Assembly (NCBI GenBank): GCA_051453625.1
Contig: JBOZIK010000001.1
Location: 140,177,690 to 140,241,689, forward strand
DNA: 64,000 bases
Origin: Welwitschia mirabilis
Taxonomy: Eukaryota; Gnetophyta; Gnetopsida; Welwitschiales
Reading direction: 5' to 3'
In this document: positions 34,858 through 45,479 of the stretch, in pieces
How the letters are laid out: every line of letters starts with the position of its first letter
Position numbering within the stretch: the first letter of the stretch is position 1
The notes under the pieces: model-generated
What the model was told of the DNA's origin: nothing
Database searches by the model: none
What the model saw: only the letters and a program-made list of their open reading frames with translations
Position numbers and translations under genes: made by a program

Positions 34858-37845
34858 ATGTAATACTTGTATTTTTTTAGTACCTCTAAATGATAAAATA
34901 TAATATTAAAGGATTTTTATAAACAAGGCATTTCACTATCATATAATATAAGTATTCACCTAAACATATATTAGATATAATGATTAAAATTTTTCCAGAA
35001 TTAGGTTTCCAATTTTAATAATTTATGATAAGATTATATAAATCCACAAATGATTCTAAATAAATTTGTGAGGTTCAAGATTATTAACTTAGTTACTATT
35101 AGGGATTTTATTCTCTTAAGTTATTTTAATAAGTTTCATCTATCTACAAAATATAAATATTTTTATGTATATATTTATATACATATTTTATGATATTATA
35201 TTTAATTTATAGTACCTCTATGTTTGAATAAAATTTTAAGGAGGTTTTACCTCTAGCTTGGAATTGATTTCATAACCTCCTTTTTAGTAGGCAAATTACA
35301 TAACCATAACATCAACTTGCTCATTAGTTAAGACAAATGTCCTACAAGCTAACTAAATAATGTGTTTGGAAGAAGCAAGCTTCAAACAATTAAGGAAACT
35401 ATGTGTGCACTGTTATTAAATGATGCCTCTATTGCAAAACCCTAGACAAGTGAGGGTCCTTCACTTATCAGCAAGAATAAAACCACTATTTACCTCCATG
35501 TTCTTATTTTAAAAACACACTCTCATCCACCCAATGACTAAAAAATGAATGTCTTAAGGATTCTGTAAGAAATGTTTAGGCTTTAGACTTCTTATTGACT
35601 TGGTAACAGAGAATGTTGTAGGTAAAGTTTTAATTTAGATTTAATAATATTTTTAAAACATTATTTCCATTATTGTCCAAAACTTTCATGTTTCTCTATA
35701 ATAGCGTTATATGGGTGTTCTAGTGCATCTTTCACATATTCCATTTCTTGTTTGACATCCTATGGAGTTTATTAAAACCATTAATGGTGAGAACCCTAGA
35801 TTTACTTTTTAAGATTTACCATAGTAATCATTAAAAGAAGGGGAAATATGATTGAAAGAAATAGAAAAGCACATTTTATAATTGTCTTGTGTTATTGTTC
35901 TTTCTTTAGAAATAAATTCTATGTTTTGCTCATGACAATGGACTCATTAACAATAATGAATAGTCATGTTATGGAACGCTCATTTCTAAAATGTTAGGAA
36001 ATGGATAAAATCAAGTAATTGTTTCAAATCATATACCAATGAACTTATTTTTATGTTTCTCTCTTTGTCTATTGATGTTTTTAATATAAAGAATGATTTT
36101 ACCCTATGAAACCTAGAAAAATAAATGTAAACAGAGTTGACAACAATGCCAATGCAAGCATATATTACACCAACATCCTCATTTGTGCCTTTGCCTTCAT
36201 TTGGTATTTGATGTGTTAGATGATGGAACATACCTCAAAGTATTCTTATGTTTGAAAGATATAATCTTCACTAGCTATAAAGCTATATTTAATTTCAATA
36301 GAAGGAAAATTTCATTGGCCAAACTGTGGTAGCTTTAATAGAAACATTTCTTTTATTGACATCATGCATTATAATGTCTAACACTAAAAGAATGCTAACG
36401 TCTTTTCTTTATAGCTTGTGATTGAGAGTGTAATAGTAAGAAGGATGAGAATTAAATGAGTGGTAGGTGGTTCAAATCTATTTGCATACATGATCCAACT
36501 TTATGATATATAAGTGTTTTAGTTTATTAGTAATAGTAAGGAATAGCTCATTAAGGTATGATGGGGCCCCTTGAACCCTTCTTGTTTCCTAATGTAATTT
36601 CTTAATTAAATAAATTCTACTGTCACTAATTTTCCAACTCTCTTAAATAATTTTTATCTGCCTCTTATTATAATATATCTTAATTTATTTTATAAAGATA
36701 AGTATTATTTTTTCCAAAGCATAACATTTACACTAAATGGTAGTTCCTCATGTCGAAACATTATAGGTCATTCTATAAATCATCTAATTAGCATGGGTGG
36801 TAGAAAGTGAAATGTTATGGAAGTAAGGAGGGAGTTCATGAGATCTAATCATAATAAAATCATTTTATTAAAAGTATTTCTTAATCACATAAATTATACA
36901 AACATATTGTGAGCCTTATATTAATTATTTTTATTATGTATTTTAATTCAAGTACCCAATGAATGAATAATATATCGATGTTCTTTCTAAATGTGTAAAT
37001 GTATGAAATGAATTATCAATATTGGAAAATATACATAAAATTATTTATTAGTCTAATATACATTTATACTAATAAATACTAAGAATTTGTTTAAAAAAAT
37101 AATCTATGGCTAATTTCTAAGGTGAAAAAAGATCACAATCCATAACATTAGTCTTACATTATGAATAATTGATCATTTGAAATATTCAATTATAAAATAA
37201 AAGAAAAATCTTAAAGTAGTCTAAATACAAAACCTTGCCTACAAATTATTACAAAATATTAGAACCTCAAATTCCTACAGCTACATGCATGAATTTAAGT
37301 ATGAAAATATCACTCCATCTGAACTAGAATAGCTTAATCATCTAAATGTCATCCTTACACTAGGTCATACACATGTAAGCATGTCATGAGAACTACATCC
37401 TTCATAATTCCCAGTATGATCCATGATAAGGTTTTAGGTAAGGAGGTTTTCTAAGCTAAAGATAGGATCCTTAAGAAAATTGTATGTAATCAGGACCTCG
37501 TATGAGATAAAATCATTTGAATACACATATCCAAGTCTCAGTAATCCAAGAATGTACAATGATAGAATTATTTGTCAAAAGGATGTTAAGAATGCCCATT
37601 TGTCTAGAGGTTAATTCCTATGACCCATTGGAACCTTTTAAATGGGTTAAACCCTTTAACATAGTAAATAAATCATGTCATGAACAACTAGATGGTTACA
37701 AACATAACCCTAATCACTCTAATAGCTCACTCTCATGGCCAATGGAAGCCCTTCAGGTGGACTAGCCCTTGAAGCCACATAATTTGATTACTTATTGAAG
37801 TTTAAAGCATAGAATTGAAATCATATCTAAGATATTTTATGTGTA
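34858..37845. other. Anonymous AT-rich DNA, perhaps long LTR or intergenic
   Basis: No domain is recognised. Short open frames at 36,231-35,986 (-) and 37,517-37,765 (+) match nothing known to me. If the PBS at 34,844 is real, this region would begin the 5' LTR of a - strand element, possibly reaching to the family E copy. Confidence 0.35.
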
Positions 37846-37849
37846 AGAA

Positions 37850-38650
37850 AAAGACTCATATGAAACATGTAAAAGATGCAATAATTAATTGAAACATACA
37901 ATAAATAGATGGAAGTCAACAAACCATACAAGAAGTAAAATGATATACCATAAAACCATACCTATCTTAAGGCGAAAGTTAAGATCTCATTTTCCAAACT
38001 CTAAGATTAAAATTACAAGATTCAATAGTAAGAACTTTTTCAAGATGTGAAATATGAGAAGAGGAAAGTTTTATTGATAGTAGAAAGTATTGGATGTAAA
38101 GAGGCTTTTAGTCAGAGAGTGATGGAATGGTGAAAGTGGTGGAAGTGGTGTGGTGAAAGTGGTGGAGGTGATGGAAATGGTGGAAGTTATCTAGTAAAAG
38201 TGGTCAAGGTGGCAGAACTAGTGAAGATGGTGGGAATTTCGTTACCTTATCAAACCATTAGGTAAATAATAAATAATAATTATACTTTTCATAATTAATA
38301 AATAATAAATAATAAATGAGAAATTAGCAACAATAATAAAATATTCCCTATACATAATAGCAATTATAATTCAAGATATTGTTTTAACATTTAACAATAA
38401 TAACTTTAGACATTAAGCATCTCTATTTAAAATAATTTCAAATTTAAATCGACATCTCATTGGCATTTTCCGAAATGAACAATTAAATGAAATAAGCCAA
38501 ATTAGTACATAATAATTATGGAACTATTAGCTATAAAGGAAAACATTAAAAAATTAATATAAATATTACCTTTATAAGATTTCATATTCTCTTTTAACTT
38601 ATTAATTAAGACATTTTGAACTTCGTTAAAAATTTGGGACATGACATGTT
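37850..38650 (-). repeat. Family E copy 2, LTR-like
   Basis: The reverse complement aligns with 15,196-15,955. The shared parts are the CCACC-rich run (here a GGTGGA/GGTGAAAG-rich run at about 38,120-38,230), the CTACTATxAATxAAACC TATA-like block near 38,070-38,090, and a GGTATGGTTTATGGTAT-like block near 37,950-37,970. It probably represents the same gypsy-type LTR. Confidence 0.55.
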
Positions 38651-38659
38651 GGAACTTCA

Positions 38660-39112
38660 TCAACCTTCTCTAATACATTTTATATGTTATGTTTTTACAC
38701 ACAAGAATTTAAAAAGTATTCTATGTCTCTAGTGATATAGTAAGGATAAATAATTCATGAAAGTTATTTATAAAGTCATTTCACTTAATCTAATTATTTT
38801 TAATTATGGTTAATTTAGTCCATCTTTTTGTTGCATCTTCCATTAAAAACATTGTAGATAATGATTATTCTTATCATTTTAACATTATTTAATTGAAAAT
38901 GATGTTTAATGTATTTGATTCAATTCAAGACTTCTTCATAATATCTAAGATTTCCTACATACATTTTAATTTGTACATTCTTAGTATATTCTTGAAAGTT
39001 ATTTTATTTGATACATTAAGTTTATGCATTTTAATGAAAGATAATAATTCAATTCTAATACTCTTAAACATATTTATCAATTTATTCTAGATCTATAGGA
39101 CTAGAACAAACT
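38660..39112. other. AT-rich intergenic, nothing recognised
   Basis: The 65-codon frame at 38,893-39,090 is very AT-rich and shows no domain. Confidence 0.4.
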
Positions 39113-39145
39113 TCTTTGGGTTGGCATGTTATATTATAAATCCTT
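39113..39145 (+). repeat. Left arm of a perfect 33-bp inverted repeat
   Basis: All 33 bases are the exact reverse complement of 40,502-40,534. The arm contains GGGTTGGCATGTTATATTAT. No identity extends outward. The arms enclose about 1.36 kb that includes a diverged tandem array. Confidence 0.8.
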
Positions 39146-39739
39146 TTATTACATGCTCAAATAGATTTTGCTTTAGATTCAAGGGACTACATCGGTTTCT
39201 CCCATAGACTTCCTTCTAAAACTTATAATATGTAGTTAAGTTTCTCATTTGCTTCATTTTGAGATGCCTTAACAGTCATGTAGTTATCTCTAAATTCATA
39301 GCATAATTCATCAATCTTATGTTTAAGATCATTGATGAAACTGCTCATTTACTCTTCTATGATTTTGATAATGTATATGTTATCAATGCATCATGCATCT
39401 TGATATGTATCTTGTATTTCTTTTTATAGTAATTAATATATTTACTTAATTATATGGTTACAACTACTAAAAATACTAATAAATCTTTAATTATTAGTAA
39501 AAATAATAAAACTTATTAAAATTTAGACTAATTCTAATAAATATGTTAATTTATCTTATCGTAAATTATTTTTTTGATAAAATTACATCTTACCATGAAA
39601 TATTATCTTAATCATGAAGTTCAAATGGGTACTAATAAAACTGTGATTCCCTAAATTGGATGTGTAACTTCTTATTTGGAATTATGGTATTATTTTTTGA
39701 AAATTGTGATGACATGTAGGTAATTTGTAAGCAACTAAT

Positions 39740-40460
39740 AAAAATCATCATGTGTATAACCAACCTATAAGAGCAAATATACCATTATGACATCCTATGG
39801 ATATCAATTTAGAATCATGATATTTAAAAATAAGTGTATAGGCTTTAAGTAAAAAACATAGCATCTTATAGTAAGTGTATAAGTTCTAGCTCAAAATAAT
39901 AATGCATTATAAAGACTAATTTAAAATAATGATGTCAAATACTAGTTACATAATGTTTAATATAAATCCATAATTATTTTTAAATACTAAATTTGTATCA
40001 TAATGCCTTGTAATAATTATACAAGGTCTATTTCAAACTCATAAAACCTTATAGGCACCACATTAGAACATGAAATCCTATACTAAGTATATGAGATTTG
40101 GGTTAAAGCCATGATGCCTTATAAATACTAAGTTAAATTAATAGTATTTTATATGAATCATATAAAGTTTAGTTTAAGAACATGATGTCCTATAAACATC
40201 ACCTCAGAATCATGGCATCCTATGCTGACTATATAAGATCTAATTCAAAACACATGGTTTCTTATAAATACTAAATTGGAATCATGACATATTATATTAA
40301 CTATTAAAGGATTATTTGAGAATCATGGGGCCTTATGGATATTATATCAAAATAATAATACGTTATACTAAATTTGTAACCTTTTCCTAAATTAAGAATC
40401 AAATCATGACATCTTATATTAAGTTTTTACTCTTTGGGTAACTACTGTTTAGATCATGAA
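39740..40460 (+). repeat. Diverged tandem array, unit about 71-72 bp
   Basis: The word CATGATGCCTTATA and its variants recur with alternating spacing of about 30 and 41-42 bp. Anchor C positions include 39,969, 39,999, 40,040, 40,069, 40,110, 40,181, 40,211, 40,253, 40,283 and 40,324. Two half-units therefore make a 71-72 bp unit, repeated about nine times with heavy divergence. The ends are irregular. Confidence 0.65.
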
Positions 40461-40470
40461 ACTATATAAT

Positions 40471-40633
40471 AGATGAATAATCTTCCACTTAATTATAATA
40501 TAAGGATTTATAATATAACATGCCAACCCAAAGATAAATAATCTTCCACTTAATAGATGAATAATCTTCCACTTAATAGATGAATAATCTTCATGAAAGT
40601 TCCACTTAATAGATGAATAATCTTCCACTTAAT
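40471..40633 (+). repeat. 23-bp minisatellite interrupted by the inverted-repeat arm
   Basis: Units AGATGAATAATCTTCCACTT+AAT lie at 40,471-40,493, 40,532-40,554, 40,555-40,577, 40,578-40,610 (with a 10-bp insertion) and 40,611-40,633. The 38 bp between the first and second unit hold the right arm of the inverted repeat. Confidence 0.8.
40502..40534 (-). repeat. Right arm of the 33-bp inverted repeat
   Basis: Exact reverse complement of 39,113-39,145. It sits inside the 23-bp minisatellite, so either the arm was inserted into the satellite or the satellite expanded around it. Confidence 0.8.
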
Positions 40634-40758
40634 TATCAACATACCTACTAAGATAATCTAATAAGTTTCTATTAGAACCATTTACATATCTACTACGTAT
40701 AAGAAATTACTCAATCTTTCTAAGTTTTATTGTATATAAATCATTTAACTATAAGAAA

Positions 40759-42078
40759 TTAAAAACCGAGGATTGACCCTAGAGGGGAGGGTGAATATGT
40801 CCTTTTGAATTTCTATCTCCTTATTGATCACAACCTGCAAGAACAATACATAAAGAGATACTAAAATAAGGTATATATAATGGTGGATAGATACCACCCT
40901 TCAACTTTGTAGGCTCCTTATCCTAGCTAGCATGTATTAGCTTATAAGATTGGGTTTTAGGCTTATTAAATAACCTTTCACAACCAACGAGGATTTTGTA
41001 GCTTATCCTCAACCAAGAATGAATGATAAAGAGAAGTATGCATGAATGTACAGATGTTTTCTCTAAGGTACATCAACCTTCTTCTCATTGTGATGTAATG
41101 ATGCAAGTACAACTGAAATTTGAATCCTTGAAGACGGTTCAGATGTGCTAGTAGAAAGTATATTAATCCTTATTCAATCTTGAATATTACAATGATAGTA
41201 TTATTGTCTTTTAGTGTTTAGAGAAAAGCTTTTATATTTGAGGTGTATCATATGATTATTTTCTTAGAGATCAATGATCCATTATGCTTTTCTAGAGAAC
41301 CGTTGCACTTTTTTTAGAGAATTGTTGTGATGAAAATAATTATATTTTTCCATTGTGCGGTCGACCCTTTGGATCGTTTGGTCAACTGAAAATGTGATCT
41401 TCCTTGTTATTACATTTAGTCATCCTTTCTTATCATAGATCTTCTTAGTATAGAAGATGGCCAAAAAAAGAGGTCGCCCTTGTGTAAATATGCAGTCGCC
41501 CTTCAAAAGGTCACCCATATATTCATGATCAATCGCCCGTACAACTATCAATAAGATTCTTACTGTGTGTCATTAGGTCGCCTGTCTAAATATTTACAGT
41601 TACCTGTGTTTTTATCTAGATGGAGCTCATTGCATATCATGCAGTCATCCTTAGGAATATATGTGGTCACCTATATTTTTATCAGGTTGGAGTTCACTGC
41701 ATGTCATACAGTCATTTGTGTAAACATCTACAGTCATTCGTATTTCTATCAGGTTACAGTTTCAAGCATGTAGTGTGATCCTCCATATGAATATATTCGG
41801 TCGCCCATAAGTATATCAGATTATATCAGTCTGAGTGAAATGCAATCGCCCATGTTATTATGGAGGTCACCCATGTGTTAACCAGTCTTCTTTATGTTAT
41901 CAGTGTTCAGTCTCCTGGAAAATCATGTGCGGTCGCCCACTTCTAAATCAGTTTTTACAATTCTTAAACATGTGGTTGTCTAATTTAATAAATCGGTTGC
42001 TCGGTTCTAGAAGTTACTTGCACAAAAGGTAACTCACAAAAACTTGTTAACTTAATCAATGATAATGGGTTATCAACA
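40759..42078 (-). repeat. 3' LTR of copia C
   Basis: About 1.32 kb, ending in TGTTGATA (read on the - strand) beside the PPT. It aligns over its full length with 48,248-49,682. Over the first ~100 bases roughly four in five positions agree by eye, so the insertion is old. Between about 41,350 and 42,000 it carries many GGTCGCCC/GGTCGACC/GGTCACC words at irregular spacing. Confidence 0.9.
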
Positions 42079-42080
42079 AA

Positions 42081-42090
42081 CTCCCCCTTT
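42081..42090 (-). other. Polypurine tract of copia C
   Basis: AAAGGGGGAG on the - strand, two bases from the start of the 3' LTR. Confidence 0.8.
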
Positions 42091-42162
42091 GTCATTGATT
42101 AAGAAAAAATAATAAATTTGATAACTTGGTTCTTCCCCTAACTCAATTAACTTCGAATACAA

Positions 42163-42482
42163 NNNNNNNNNNNNNNNNNNNNNNNNNNNNNNNNNNNNNN
42201 NNNNNNNNNNNNNNNNNNNNNNNNNNNNNNNNNNNNNNNNNNNNNNNNNNNNNNNNNNNNNNNNNNNNNNNNNNNNNNNNNNNNNNNNNNNNNNNNNNNN
42301 NNNNNNNNNNNNNNNNNNNNNNNNNNNNNNNNNNNNNNNNNNNNNNNNNNNNNNNNNNNNNNNNNNNNNNNNNNNNNNNNNNNNNNNNNNNNNNNNNNNN
42401 NNNNNNNNNNNNNNNNNNNNNNNNNNNNNNNNNNNNNNNNNNNNNNNNNNNNNNNNNNNNNNNNNNNNNNNNNNNNNNNNNN
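42163..42482. other. Assembly gap (320 N) in copia C
   Basis: The gap falls inside or just after the extra ORF. The flanks are not duplicated. Confidence 0.99.
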
Positions 42483-43358
42483 ATGGAGAATTTCTGGGGT
42501 CTAAGAGGCCTTAACCTTAGGACTTAAAGGAGTAGTAGGTTCTTCAAAGATGTGCATCCTTGAATGCGTACCATGATCTATAGGCCTCATGGGCTTCTGA
42601 ATCTCCTACCTGATGAGATGAGGAATGTCAAAGTAATGACAAATCCAAGTGATGATAAAAGGATAAGGTAGGGCATGCCACTTGTATGACTAAAGCTAGT
42701 TTACCATGTGTTTGAGCATGATGGAAGGGGCATCTAAATCTCTTTATTGGTTCAGTGCATACATGAGATAGACTTGGTAATTAGAAAGCTCATCTCGGTT
42801 CCTAGCCATTGGAAGGAAGCCGTAAGATATGATTAAGTATAGAAGATGAAATTTTGGAAGAAGCTGGGAAGCTTTGAGAGTCCTTTTTCAAGTAATGTGA
42901 ATGCCACACACATGGTGAGTGGCTGCATCCTTTTCTTCAAAAAACTTGGTCATGAGCCAATATTCTCCCTAGTTTCCTCTTAGAAGGCCAGTGAGGGATG
43001 TAATAAGATCTAAGGTAATACACATTTCTTGGCCAAACATAGAGGTAATAAATGTAGACTAGGTTGCATCATACCTAGCATTGGAGTAGAATAACCTGAT
43101 AATTAAAGGGTAGCACATTCTAGAAACATGAAGGAAGTATCCCTAGTTTACTTCTTCTAATAAGGTCTAGACTTCTCTAAGGCTAAAAAATTACATGGGT
43201 TTAGAAGTCCTTTCTAAAGCAATGGGTCTTATCTCAAAATGTTTCTCAAAGTGCCTCAGTTGCTCCGTGTTCATCCTAGAAAAGACATCGCTGGGTGATT
43301 TGATAGAAGCTTCCTTTTTTCTCTTCTTGGATCCTTTTCTTGACTGAGATGAAGCCAT
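42483..43358 (-). pseudogene. Copia C extra ORF downstream of pol (env-position protein)
   Basis: ATG at 43,358 on the - strand opens a frame that can be followed for about 290 codons with no frameshift, interrupted only by scattered in-frame stops, and running into the gap. The N-terminus is Ser/Lys-rich (SRKGSKKRKKE). Further motifs are RMNTEQLRHFEKHFEIRPI, RLFYSNARYD and LDLITSLTGLLRGN. It aligns with the extra ORFs of copia B and D. Being in phase over such a length is unusual in this decayed window and argues for real coding history. Confidence 0.75.
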
Positions 43359-43485
43359 TTAAATCCCAGATTTAAGAGAAAGCATGTGGAAAAAGTGGAA
43401 GAAGGTCTCCCAGAATCTCAGAACATGACAAAAGATGGTGTCAAATGAATAAAACAAGAGAAAAGGAGGGGTGGATTTAAAATTC

Positions 43486-43860
43486 TGGGGCACACTGCCT
43501 TAAACGTAGGTGACTGATCAGAAGGTCATTCGACCCGTGTAAAATTCTAAAACCCTAAATGTAAGGCAGCGGTCGACCCAAATACTTTAGCGGTCAACCC
43601 TGCGAGAAGAAAAAGTTACATCAAAAGATCAAATAAAATGCGGTCGAGATAAACTTATAGTCGATCCAGTTTTGACAGGATTGTATGGAAAACACTAGGA
43701 CTAATCTAGTCGATCACATACTAGTAAGAAAAAAATCTAATAGTGAGAATCTGAGAAAAGAACAGTCACCCTAATTGAAAATTAAGTTTACCGGGATTCA
43801 GATATATTTAATTTCAAAAGATTTGAACATCCACACTGAATTTAATTATTCAGATGAGGT
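43486..43860 (-). promoter_or_regulatory. Motif-rich spacer upstream of the extra ORF in copia C
   Basis: Between pol and the extra ORF, CGGTCGACCC (43,570-43,579), CGGTCAACCC (43,591-43,600), CGGTCGAG (43,641), AGTCGATCC (about 43,659), CTAGTCGATCAC (about 43,706) and a variant at 43,523 cluster. The 11-mer GCGGTCGACCC here is identical to one in the 3' LTR (41,357-41,367). A regulatory role is inference only. Confidence 0.45.
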
Positions 43861-43879
43861 TGGGTGAGGCAAGTCCTTT

Positions 43880-44640
43880 TTGGACTTGATACCTAGAAAA
43901 TATCAAAGGGTTAAAAAACGTTTTGAAGGAGGTTTTGTAAAAATATCGGCCAACTAATCTTCTATGCAAACATATTCTAAAGATATGAATTTCTTTTCAA
44001 TTAATTCACAAATGAAGTGATACCTAATATTGATGTATTTGGTTCAAGTGTGTTGGATTGGGTTGTGAGCTATTTGAATAGCACTTGACTTGTTACACAA
44101 GATTGGTACTTCTAAGATGTTCAACCCATAGTCCTTCAAGGTCTTTTGCATCCATAAGGCTTAAGTGCAATAGGCTCTAGTAGCTATGTATTCATCCTCA
44201 GTGGTAGAAAGGGTTATAGAGCATTGTTTCTTACTGTACCAGGCTACAAGACAATTTTCAAAGAAGAAACATCCATCACTGGTGGTTTTTCAATCATTTT
44301 TGTAACCAACCTAATCCGCATCGCTATATCCTATTAAACTTAAAGTAGTATCATTTGAAAACCATAACTCAAAATCTATAGTACCTTTCACATAGTGAAG
44401 TATTCTCTTAGTAGCTGTAAGATGTGATTCCTTAGGTTTGCTTTGGTACCTGGCACATAAACCAATACTAAAAGCTATATCTAGGTGATTATCCATTAGA
44501 TATAATAGACTTCTAATAATACTATGATATATCTTTTGATTCACATCCTTGCCATGTTCATCTAAAGAAAGTTTAACATTTGTAGCCATTAGAGAATCCA
44601 TATACTTTGCATTTTTTGGTTTGAATTTTTTAATCAAATC
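43880..44640 (-). pseudogene. Copia C connection and RNase H remnant
   Basis: An open frame (44,637-44,311) gives IIRSLLYLMDNHLDIAFSI, YVKGTIDFELW and IGYSDAD, which contains the first RNase H Asp. The remaining RNase H runs to about 43,900 in pieces. Confidence 0.8.
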
Positions 44641-44659
44641 TAAGGAATATTTCTTTTAA

Positions 44660-45340
44660 ATGATAAATATTCCCTATTTGTGTTGCTAAATTTATAAACC
44701 CAAAAACATATTTACAGGACCAACCATGCTCATTTCAAATTCAGAACTCATGAGTTTGGCAAAATCATTTGACAAGTTTTCATTGGTTGATCCAAAAATT
44801 ATATCATCAACATAGATTTGCACTAATATTAAATCATTTTTCAAAACTTTTTGAAATAAATTTCTATCAATGAAGCCTTTAGAAAAATCATGTTGAAGCA
44901 AGAATGATGAAAGTTTTTCGTACCAAGCTCTGGAAGCTTGTTTTAACCCATACAAGGCTTTATTAAGTTTATAGACATAATCATGATTATGAGGATCAGA
45001 AAAACCTTGAGGTTTCTTAACATATACTTCTTCTTTAATATTTCCATTTAGAAAGAAACTTTTTACATTCATTTGAAAAACTCTCATTTTCTTAAAATAG
45101 GCAAAAGCTAAAAACATTCTGATTGATTGCAATCTAGCAACTGGAGCAAATGTGTCTCCACAATCTACTCCTTCTATTTGGGAATACCCTTGAGCCACTA
45201 ATGTATCTTTATTCTTTGTAATTTAATTGTTCTTATTCACTTTATTTCTAAAAATATACTTTGTGCTTATGACATTCTTACTTGTTGGTTTTGGAACAAG
45301 AGTCTAAACCTTGTTCCTAGTGAATTGTTCAAATTCTTTT
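44660..45340 (-). pseudogene. Copia C reverse transcriptase remnant
   Basis: A 168-codon frame (45,198-44,692) contains QMNVKSFFLNGNIKEEVYVK, ALYGLKQASRAWYEKL and IYVDDIIFGSTNE with intact catalytic YVDD. This is the longest convincing coding remnant in the window. The N-terminal part is broken by stops and the domain ends near FLGL. Confidence 0.9.
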
Positions 45341-45479
45341 TGCATGGCATTTATCCAATTTGAATTAGATTCAGATTCTTCAAAAGATTTTGGTTCAATT
45401 TGGGACAAAAGGAAGACATGAGCACTAAAATTCCTAAGAGAATTTTTAGTAATGATACCCTACTGAACATTTCCAATAA

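Noticed and set aside
38120-38235. GGTGGA-rich run as a coding Gly-rich repeat
   Set aside because: It is shared with the family E copy at 15,500 as non-coding LTR-like sequence, and frames are not kept between copies.
41340-42010. CRISPR-like array of short repeats
   Set aside because: The repeated words are short and variable with irregular spacing, and they lie inside a copia LTR pair of a plant genome.
41567-42032. Open frames in the copia C 3' LTR
   Set aside because: They lie in LTR sequence and are not conserved in the paired LTR.
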